From positions 99,332,164 to 99,396,163 of the forward strand of contig CM067370.1 of assembly GCA_034401795.1 (NCBI GenBank): 64,000 nucleotides of DNA, in the 5' to 3' direction. This document shows, one piece after another, positions 43,901 to 55,800 of this stretch (positions within the stretch are counted from its first letter, which is position 1; every line of letters begins with the position of its first letter). This DNA is from Chaetoderma sp. LZ-2023a. Lineage: Eukaryota > Mollusca > Caudofoveata > Chaetodermatida > Chaetodermatidae. A model generated the notes under the pieces. It was not told the origin of the DNA. It searched no databases and saw only the letters and a program-made list of their open reading frames with translations. The position numbers and the translations under genes were made by a program.

Positions 43901-46900
43901 GACGTCTGACAGGTCTCCTAGCTTTCATGCCAGCAGCATACAGTCCCCTTTTGACGGTAGACATTGACACTCTATTGCGCGTTTCCCATTGCTGGCTGAG
44001 CACTCTGCTGTTGGTGAATGGAGATCTCCTAACAAGGCGTACTAGGGCTCGATCATCACGGGCAGTAGTCTTCTTCGGTCTTCCAGATCTAGGCCTGTCC
44101 TTCACCTCGTTAGTTTGCCCATGTTTTGCAATCAAACGACTGATTACAGTATGGTTAATGTTCAGCTGTCTGCCAATCTCTCTGCATGACATACCAGTGG
44201 TATGCATGCCTATGATTTGCCATTTCACACGATCACTTAACCTTCGTCTTGCCATAGCGGTTCACAATCAAGAGCTAATTCTCTCTGTACAAATAAACCA
44301 CGGTCATGAACACAAAATTCCTAATCTTGTCGCCTAAATCTGTATGTAATGTTCTACACCTCAAACTGGACTTTTACATAACTGAACACGTGTGCTGTTT
44401 CCCGCCACGCACGGACATCAAGCGGCGTGAAGTCATGCATGCATGTGCATTTCGTACTTGGAATTATGTCAGCTAACGCGGGGAGAAAAAGTATGGCAGC
44501 CTAGTTGTACCATCATGTTTCTACGTTCTATTGTTTTTGCTGGTGCTTAACTTTTGCACAGGTGTATATATTGGAAAGGAATGGAGGGAGACAATCCATC
44601 ATCAAAGTTTCTGATGTTACATTGAAATATGTCACATGCCATAGGCAGCAATAGCCCCAGTTAAATTAGTTTCTAAATATTCAGCAGCCCACCTGTATAG
44701 TTACCTTGAAATTTAGATTCTGGGAGTTCAAGTTTTTAAGTTTCCAATTGATTCCATCCCAAAAAAAAAAAATGGTTGGAACCTAGCGAGAAATGGACAG
44801 TGCATAGACAGAAATGGATCTCTGTAATCCGCTAGAGGCTGCTTAACAGCATTCAATCAAGCAAAGCCACGCACTGCAATATTTAATGGCAGGGAATGAT
44901 TTTTCTGACATAGCGCCTTCCCTTGAAAAAACTTTAATGGCACTCAGTGCCTAATCATATCTCCAAAATTTTGGCCCAATCCGCTCAGTGGTTCTGGAGT
45001 CATTTTGGCAAAGATTAGGTTATCGAAGATGGCCACCAAACCATTTTGGCCAATCAAGTTCCCGTGAAACAAACTTGGTGCAGCTCTTGCCCTAGATGAT
45101 ATTTCAAGCGTTTTGAATTGATCCCCCAAGCGGTTTTGGAGATTTTTAGATATTTTGTGGCCAGTTTTTTTGACGGATCAACTTCTCTTGAACAAACTTA
45201 CAAATTTTGGCCTGATCGCTTCAGCGGTTCTGGGAAGAAGTCGTTTTTGAGAAAACGAGGTCATCCAAGATTGCCGCTGAACCATTTAGTCAATTAAGTT
45301 CCCTTGAATAAACTTGGGTCAGCTCTTAGAATAGATTATATTTCATGAGGTCTGAATTGATCCCTCAAAAGCTTTTGGAGAAGATTTTTAGACATTTCTA
45401 AAAATCAGCCGAAATACAAGATGGCCACCAGCCAATTGGCCGATCGGCTTCGTTTGAACAAACTTGAATCTCTATGCCTTAAGGATGCTTCCTGCCAAAA
45501 TATAATTGAAATCGACCCAGTAGTTCTCGAAAAGAAGACATTTTAAATTTCCCATTGCTTTAGTATGGGAGCTTTTGGTGGGAAAATGACCCAAGATGGC
45601 CGCCAAACCATTTATCCAACAGTTTCGAAAGTTGCAGATTTCAAATCAGAATACCCAAAAACCTATATAAAAACAACTTCAGCCTCAAAGTCCATCAAAT
45701 AAAAAAATCCAATATGGCTGTCAAACACGCTATATTTTGATTGGCCCACGGCGGCCATGTTTTTTGACGGATCAACTTCTCTTGATCAAACTTTACTGGC
45801 CTTTAGTCCCTAATCATATCTGCCAAATTTTGACATTTCCCTTCAGGGGTTCTGGAGAATTCATTTTCGCTAAAACTAGGTCAACCAAGATGGCCGCTGA
45901 ACCATTTGACCAATCGAGTTGCCCTGAACAAACTTGGTTGAGCTCTTGCCCTGGATCATATTTCACAAGGTGTCCTTCAATCCGTCAAGCGGTTCTGGAT
46001 AAGATTTTTAAAGACGTTTCTAAAAATCGGCCACACACACAACACACACACACACACACACACCCTGCTCTTATGCCTATGTTATATCTGCTCACCAGTA
46101 ACACATTGGAGTTGTTTAAACTCCCAGAATTGACGGACGATCGCCACGACATAAGCTCACTTGGCCTTTCAGGCCAGGTGAGCTAATAATACTGCTACAA
46201 TTAATGTATACATGAAAAGAGGCGCTATCTCTGAGATATAAATAAACTTAGGAAATACTCATGCTTTTTGTTCTAATATAAGTTTGTACATTATTACTGC
46301 ATATTAATTGTCATACAGAAATCTCTGTCTGTCAACTATTATCATTATTGTTACCCTAGCCCCATTAGGGGAGGAGGGTACTGAATTCGGCTCTGTCTAT
46401 GTGTATGTCTGTCTGTGTGCATGTGAATAGGTGTCTGGAGCTGAATCTTTAAATATTTTTGAAATTGGGCTCTAATTTTATCACAACAAAGGAACTTACC
46501 GTGCAAGAGGATTTCCAGATGATAAATAACCTGGATCCAGATCGGATTAAATTCTGGATCTATGGATATCTTGGAAACTACCCATCCAATTTGGCCCAAA
46601 TGCTAACACATGATAGGGTGTTACTGTGCACTAGTATTCACAATTTTGGATGTGATAAAAAAAATTCTAGTGTTTGGTAGGTTTTGAAATCTCATGGGCA
46701 CACACCCCACCCAACCACAGTTCATTGGTGTGAACAAATATTCTATGGATGAAAGAAGCCAATTGGATCAAACTCTGAACAATCTTAACATTTACCACTC
46801 TGATGTCAATATTCTATCTTTTACTGTGTCAATGGCTAAGAAACTGGTGTATATTTTAAAACAATTTTGGTGGACGATGTTACTGTCTGTTACACTGGTT

Positions 46901-49900
46901 CATCTTTTAAATTTAATTTGAAAATTAAAGATTCTGACATCAGAGTGGTAAGGGTCAAATATATCCAGAGCTGGGTAGTATTTGTTAAAAGCCTTGCTGT
47001 GCTTAGAGGTGCAGTAATCATCAAAGCTTAGCCGTGCGGAGGATGAGTTCACACAACATTATAAATCAGATGGTGACATAGCTAGGTAGCAGATACAAAC
47101 ACACATGTATACACATCCACTAAATATAGTACACCTCAGAAATAACTTTGAAACATATTTCCAAAACATTACAAAATGTACTGTTCAATATTTTTAACTT
47201 AAATTGATTGAAAGCCATTGCTGCTTAAGGCAGCAATGCCTTCCAATCAAACTAAGTCCAAAACTTTCAACAGAACATTTCCTACATTGTGTTCAAAATT
47301 TTATTAATCAACATGTTTCTGTTTGTGTTTTGAAACATTTTAAGTTATTTATGAGCTGTACGTACTATACTCTATATTCTCTGTGAAACAATGTATACGT
47401 TCTAGGCTACAGCACTACAACAACACTACCATTACTTACTTGTAGTTCTTCCTATAGATGCATGCAAATAAATGGAAATTTACAGATTTTAAATGCAATA
47501 CTTTTTGAAAATCATAAGCTTATGCAATTATTCCAAATCTAACATGACACGCATGAGTTAAAGCTGATCAAAGAAAATAAAAGAAGCAGTCTTTAATGAC
47601 CACCATTAATATAGTGCGATCAATAAATTTATCTTTTCATTGACTCTGTTATGAATCCAGGTATTTATAGTTAAACAAAACCCGCCTAACCTTCTTCACA
47701 CGCTATAGAAGGATTTGCTCAGCACATAGAGCTAAGTCAGCCAGTAGGAGTTGGTGTAAGGGCTTGGCAGCTAGTAATACACAGGTAAAAGCTCTGCATA
47801 TCGCTACACTGTGTAGTGCTTACCTGTCAAATGCACACATACAGATTGACCTACCAATCTGAAATCTGATAGCCAGTAAATTAGTCTAGTTTGCGATTCT
47901 ATTAGCCAAATATTAACTCTTATCCAGTAAATTAAAATATTTTGGGATTTTATTAGCCAAATGTTAAAGGTATACTAATCTCCTCTCCAACATTGTATTG
48001 TAACGAGAGATTATATAGTGAATAGCTTCCATATAATTCATTTCCTGCCGAGTGCAGCATCAGCTTCCAGTCAAGGTAAAATATTCGATATCTTACTTGA
48101 ATCCTTTAACTCCTCTTGTGTCAACACTCAACAGTGCCTCAAAGCACTAAAATACTACTTATGTCAATTAAGCATTTTAATGGTCAATATTTTTCAAGAA
48201 ATTTCAACATTAGAAGACTATTTTTTTGCAAATTTATCTCTGAAATTTTTGACCGGCTTGACCATTAAAGAGGTAATGGTAAAGAAAATTCAAGCTTTGG
48301 TTTACCCAGTATCCATTTGCAGGTCGAGAGAAGAGTATTTTTGAACATTTACCACTGGAATGACTGGCTTGGTTACCGAGTCAGTCATTGCAGTGGTTAG
48401 TTTTAAAAAATACTCTTCTCTTGACCTGATAATAGACATAGCTCAAGACCACTGCAGAGTTGTTTTGGTCAGTTTGACCATTAAGAGGTTAAGTCGACGC
48501 AAGAGCGGTTAACTCTCTTTGCCACTAAGCTAGCCTATAAGGGGAGGCTATTAACCAAGCATGAGAATTATTCTCAAAAAGGTATTTCTGAGTGTCTAGA
48601 TCTGTTCCTGCACATCTAACACTCCTGATGCCTAACTCATAACTCCTGTACTGAGGGAATCCTTTTATAATGCCTGTGTGAGTCTTGTTTAGTTAATCAA
48701 TGGCTTAACTCATAATCGAGTTACAGAAAATAGAAATTTGTTGATAGAATTATGTTAATAGCAAAGCTTTATATACTACTTCTTTTAGCACCACATATCA
48801 GCTTTAATCATTTTAGACATAATTTGCTATATTAATATGCCCTGTTGGTTTATTACATGTATTAAAGGCTAAAAATGGCTTCTGCAGTGGCCTTAAGAAT
48901 TGACCATTTTCAATCCACTTGGACTATTTTTTTAAATTTAGCACTGGAATGATTGGCACATAAAACCAAGTTCTACTAACTAATTTGCAAACAATTTGAC
49001 TGTAATTTTGACAGTGGCATGTGACAAACTAAATTAAGTTAGTCTCAAAGGTACCATCTCTGAGTTGAATATGATACCAAGGCTACCACAGCTATTATCT
49101 TAACTCTGCGTCACTTCTCATATTAACTGCAAGTCGCCAAACTAAAATTGCAATGAGCAAAAACCGTCAACCTGCTTAATATTTTTTTTTTTAATTTGAC
49201 TGAAAGTTGTTGGTGGCTTAGTCACCAACAATTTTCAGGAAAATTGTTTTCTAAATATTTTGCATGTCCAGAGATGTAACACTTTAAATATGTCATCAAC
49301 AAAAACTCAGCAGTCGGACAGTTGAAGTAGATATGCATCTTATAATTTCTAGTGTCACTTGACATTTTTCTGATGCCTGCCATTCTGGAATGATTACAAT
49401 CCACATGTGCCATAATTCTAGATAACAGAATGACTACTAGATCCCAGAGTAAAAGCTGTCTATAATGGACACGGTATCGGACATGAACACTTTAATGGTC
49501 AAGGCAGCCAAAATCTGCCATATATAGTGGTCTTGAGGAATATCAATCTGCAGACCAACAGAAGACAATTTTTAAAAATTTACCACTGGAATACCTGGCT
49601 CGATAAGCGAGCCAGTCATTCCAGTGGTAAATTTTCAAAAATAGTCTTCTCTTGGCCTGCAATAATTTACATTCAATAAGCAGATGTTTAGATTTTGTTG
49701 ACTAAATTTGAACATTAACCTTTGACCGATGAATTCCCCATATCTCATTTTTGCGCCAACCATAAAGGAAAACTGTTGAATATTTTGAAATTCATTTGAC
49801 TGGAAGGCAGCAACGGCTTCCAGTCAAATTAATTTCAAAATATTCAACAAATTAAGTTTTATATTGTACAAAATTTACTTATTCAGGGATTCGTCAGTGA

Positions 49901-52770
49901 AATGGTTAAAGAACAACACACATTTGACACCAAACACAAATCTCAAACATAAACAGGTTTTGTTGCATAACTATCTTAGTACATTTGTATCTATCAAATA
50001 GGCTATTAAAACATCAACATATATAATTATTATGAATCATCCTGGGATCAGGATCAACATTTTTTGAAATATCAACATATAACTTACTGAATCACCCATT
50101 GAACTGGCACATGATGAACCGTTAATTATATTCGTCTCATCGCTCCGTTTCTGATAATGTGACAGATGCACACAGCTATCCTGTACTGAATCTGGTATCA
50201 TTGATGGATCTTTCATCTTTGTGAGATCCATGAGAGACTGTGGTGTTTTGTGAATGACAGAGCAGACTGGAACATCCTCATCAATATCGTGATTCTTCTC
50301 CACTTCATCGCTAGTCTCATTATTCCTTTTCTGTGTGGGAAGAATATGTATTACAAAATTTAGTACATGTACATATATAACAGAACAAGAAAATTTTCAC
50401 ATAATTTCACAACCACTCATCTTGACCATTGACTTAAACATTTAATGGTCAAGCCGGCCAATTCAGTGGTCTTGAGCAATGTCCATTTGCAGCCCAAGAA
50501 AATATTTCTAAAAATTTACCACCCACCCATTTCTAAACTCGGCCCACTTTTTACAATTTTAAACTTTGAAATCTGAATTCCCCAATCTGAATTTTAAGGC
50601 AATTAAACAGGGAACCAAAAGCATACTTTAAAACTAATTTTTCAACAACAGCAGTTTACAACGTAAATCATCCATTTATAGCCATGGTTATATAGGACAA
50701 GGGATTACATTATCTAACTCCAAATCTCTTGAGAATGCCAGCGAATTCTATTAGTTATATGTAAAAAAAAAAGTTGAAATCTATTAGATCTAAAATGGCA
50801 AAACAACAGTTATCAGAAGATAACATACAGCTCTCTTGTATATATTATCGCAGGATACAGTCTACTATCGGGGCCATCGCTGGACTCATTATTCAGTGAA
50901 AAAATATATGAAAGTCCTAGGAGCTAAATAGTACATTTAGTCAGTAGTCAATAGAGGAATCCATTTCGAGCTAAGCTCCACCCACTTTCTATGCACGATT
51001 GAATGGATCTTAACACTTACCACTTTGACCCATGCATTCGAATAACCTCAATTTCAAGGTAACAATACCAGTAAGTGTAGTCCTTTAACACTCATATCAG
51101 CAAAAAACGCCTGCTGCAGTTGCCCTGAGAAATGTCCATTAGCAGACCAAGAGAAGACTACTTTTGAAAATTTACCACTAGAATGACTGGCTCGACATCC
51201 GAGCCAGTCATTCCAGTGGTAAACTTTCAAAAATAGTCTTCTCTTGGTCTGCAAATGGAATGATTTCCATTTTCTTTAACAAATTCGAGGGTTAAAGAGC
51301 TAAGAATACTTTAAAACTAATTTGACTCAGAGCTGTTGCTGCATACGACAGCAATAGATCCCAGTCACATTAGTTTCAAAATATTCAACTGAATGTTTAT
51401 TAAATTGTGAATTCCAGCATCATCATACTATTCAGATGGTTACTGTCAGACATTTGCCCATTTCGTGTTGGACCTATGTAATTTGATTGTGACGTCAGCT
51501 AACAAGTGATGTATTTTTAAAATGATGCCAGATACTTAAAGATGTTGTAAGGACTAGATACCCGATCGCTCTGATTAACTTCACAATCATAATACAGATT
51601 CTCCTTTACTAGAAGAACAAAATGCTTTTAAAATTTTTGTAATCGGCCCAGCCAAAGCGGAGATAAGCATATAGCAACCACCTTGACAACCAAACATTTT
51701 TAGCTTTCGCGCTATAGAGTTGTGACGTCACACCGGGATGACACCAATTCCTATTAGTCTAGATTATTATCTCGAGGGGCATAGCTAGGTTCTCTACTGC
51801 TGCATGTATTAGGCACCTATTCTTTGACACTACATTGTTCGAGATACACAAAGGTTCAATAATATCGAAGTTGATGATATTTTTGTTGATTAAACTTAAA
51901 GGACAGACCTCATGGTCACAGTGCCTGACATAACAATTCTAATGTATAGGCCTGTTAGAGGTGCCAGTAACATCGGATTTCGTGTACATGAATTAGGCTA
52001 TATTTAATCAAACCCACCCACACACTTCTTGGAATACAATTCTACAGATGCATATATATCTTATCTTTCTGGATTGACTGCGGAGATTTTGCATAGATGA
52101 TAGGCATGCATGTACACATCTTTTTAAATGATAGTTAAGCAGGCCTACACCGCTCAGTGCACGTACGATTGTGTAGGCTTATGAATAAATTTATGATTGC
52201 AATATAGCAGTTACTCCTGTTATGTGTTTAAAGTTAACTGAAGTGCCGGGTAAATATAAATCTAATCTAAACTAATCTATTTGTGTATAGTCTACATTGA
52301 CATATTATTGACAGTACACGGTTTGTTTACAATTTAGGCAGCGGCCAAGGTGTGTAGCGAGGCTTTCACTGCTGTCCGCACGCTTATAGTACAACTTAAA
52401 TAACATATACTGTTGAATATTTTGAACACAATTGGGTTGGATTTCAACCCAAATTATGTTCAAAATATTCAACATAATGTTTCTTGTATCATGTTCATAT
52501 GGTTCTAACTACCATATTTGTGTTTTTGCTTTGGAAGCATTTAAACTTATTTATGAGCTGCACTGTAAGTAAAGATGATAGGCTAGCGACCTCTGAACAT
52601 CTGTCAGTTCACCTACCTATTTAAAATTTGTTCATCTGCTACAGTTTTGCTTTTTCATAACATTGAAATATGAGTGTATGCTACTTCCATACATGGAAGA
52701 GGTTAGTTTGAAAACGATATAGTTCATATGGTTGTCACAGGCGTGACGCCACCCCCACCCCACCCCACAC

Positions 52771-52802
<32 letters not shown>

Positions 52803-55800
52803 TACGTGCTGACCCGTACATGCCTCTACATTATTATTATACAAACACATTGCCAAAAGCTTATAGGTAAACAATTACATTCTAATCAGTAATCACGGGA
52901 AATTTCACATAGGTCACACTGACAGACTTATTGTACATTCGTAATCTTCAGAAAAAGTTGTAGCTGCACTCTGTAGCCTATACATCTAGACATGAATAAT
53001 AGTACAATTATAGCCATCGTCAACCTCTCCCACCCACCTCGATCATCACGCTCACATCCATCCATCCCAGATATTACATAGTACACCCAGTCCTTTCAAG
53101 AATGGTAATGGATCCACAATTAGGCCTACTAGACTATAGAGTATTTGTCACATGCATTGAAATATTGCCGATTTTCAGCATTGCCCATGGTTTACTGTAG
53201 TTATAGGCATATTATTATGCGAATATAGCTATCCATGAAATCATTAAAAATTAGTAAATATCAAAATAGATTTAAAAAAATCATGATTTTTTATTTCTTG
53301 AAGACTTAGATTCAACCTGACATAATTTATGTTATGGTAGGTAAAGTCTATCCTGTTAAACGTTTTAAAATATGTTACCTTTGTACTACAGAGAGAAATA
53401 TTGACCCAGCTCACAGCGCAGTTCCCGGTGTGACGTCGCAGCGAGTGGTGATGTGATTCAGATTGAAGCGTCATTTAATCTTGTTATTTGGGCTGTCTAA
53501 CATTTTTCTCACTACAAAGTGACGCTATTGTGTTTAAAAGGTGTAGTAGACCATAAAATTAATTAAAACTCGTTATCGACCGCAAGTCCCCACAAGACCT
53601 TTAAGTGAAAGATCAGATCCCTCCACTGAGGAATGGATGAATTCAGCTTTAGTGATGCCCTGCCCATCTCTAACTAAGCTCCACCTATGCTTTGCCTGCG
53701 TTGGCATCGATTGATCCCTGCTCACTGAATCTCAATTTCGAGAAAACTATACAGGTAAGCTGTTGAATATTTTGAAACTAATTTCACTCGGTGCTTATGG
53801 TAGCAACAGTACCCAGTCAAATTACTTTCAAAATATTCAACAGAATGCTTATTAAATAATAAAGACATACAATTCATACAACTTGATTGACTATTAAGTG
53901 TTTATTACGGACTAAATCGTGTCATTCACGACGTAATTGACTATGACTTCAGCCTACATGTGACGTCATTGATTGATGGATGAACTGGACTCCTCTATTA
54001 CGGAGCCACTGCCATTTGACAAAGAAAAGTTCATAGTACAACTGCTTAAAGCTCTCGTGTTCCATTAAATAGAGACACTTTTGCATGAGATATAAGATGC
54101 CTGTTCAATTTACCCAGCATGCAATGCTATCGGCGTGCAATACTACCCAGCATGCAATTCCCTGACTCCATAATCGTTGTAACTATTGGACGCCATATTT
54201 GTTTAGTCTATTGGCTGCACAAGCCAGCATTTCTCAAACAAAACCAACCTGCTTGCATGTGCAAACAGTCATTTGTCCTCCAGCTCTGGAAACGTAAGCA
54301 TGCACGTAAGGCGTATTCACGGCAGTACATTCGACAGTCTGTATTTCAACACTGTTCAGAGAAAGCGCGTCAATGTCCAGGTGAAAATAGGAGAAAGCTT
54401 TTATATACAATGACACGAATTTGCATGAAAGTTGATGCTATCAGTGACAGCACCAACATTCAGTCAAATTGTTGTCAAAATAATTAGTATGTAATGCAAT
54501 TACTACCTGCTATATATTTGATACAAATTTTATTGAAGTTTTGCTGCAACAGCTTTCAGTCCATGTGTTCTAAAATAATGATCATAAATTTCAACACGGA
54601 TTTGAAGAGCAATTTGACTGTAAGGCACCAACAACGTTATCAAATTTTGTCCATAGAATCCCATGGCGATCAGTATTACTATACTAATAAGTATGTACGT
54701 AAGTACAGTGAGTATATGGCCAAAATATGCTTTGCCTGCACGAAATAAATATTTCGCCCAGCTACAATGTACCGTGTGTACGTCTCTGTTCAACCAATGC
54801 ATTTCAAAGAGATGCACAAATCTGCCAACGAAACATACACGCCATTTGCTAAGCATTCATTCTTGGCGAGAAAGCGTATATAGGCCTACACTCACTTTAC
54901 ATAAATAGTAATATACTGATTGCATGTGTGTGGATAAAAAATCGACAATGTTGTTGGTGCCTTAGAAACCAACAACTTACAGTCAAATTGCTATTCAAAT
55001 CCGTAGCGAGGGTGGACTAAAAATTATGATGATTATTTTAGAATGTAGCGACTGAAAGCTGCTGTAGCAACAATTTTCATTCAAATTAGTATTAAATCTG
55101 TACCAGGTAGTAATCGCATTACCTAATAATTATTTGACAATTTTACTGAATGTTGTTGCTGTCATTGATAGCAATAACTTTCACACAAATTATTGTCAAA
55201 ATATATACGTTTTCTTTAATTTTCTTCTGGAAATTGACACAGTTACACTGAACAGTATTGAAATGCAAGCCGTCGAATGTACTGCCATGAATAGTCCGCC
55301 CTACTGTACGTGCATGCTTACGCTTCCAGATCAGGAAGAGAAATGACTATTTACATGTGCAGGCGGATTGGTTTTGTTTGAGAAATCCTGGCCTATACAG
55401 ACAACAGACTTAAACGAATATGGCGTCCAATAGTCACACCGATTAAGGAGTCAGGAAATTGCATGCTAGGTAGCATAGCATGCTGGGTAAATTCAACATA
55501 AATCAGCAGGCATCTGATATCTCGTGCAAAAGGATCTATATTTAATGGTCTGTTCTCATTGCTTTGGCAATAACATACCTGACATGTTGTTCAGCATTCA
55601 GTCAGTGCTAACGTCAGGTCAGCCGTAACAATGAAGTTGTACAGACACACGGTACATCTTTATATACCGCCTGAGTTCGTGACACTACATAAATTATATA
55701 ATACTACTGACCTTACGAACTTCCATTATAAGTCTGAGAAAGCGCTCAAGAAGGAAGAACAGATAGATGCCTCCAAATACTGTTACACTCATAATAACTC

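Noticed and set aside
43261-44337. Plus-strand frames of 79-167 codons over the second Tc1-like element
   Set aside because: Antisense shadows. The minus frame has the full DD34E transposase.
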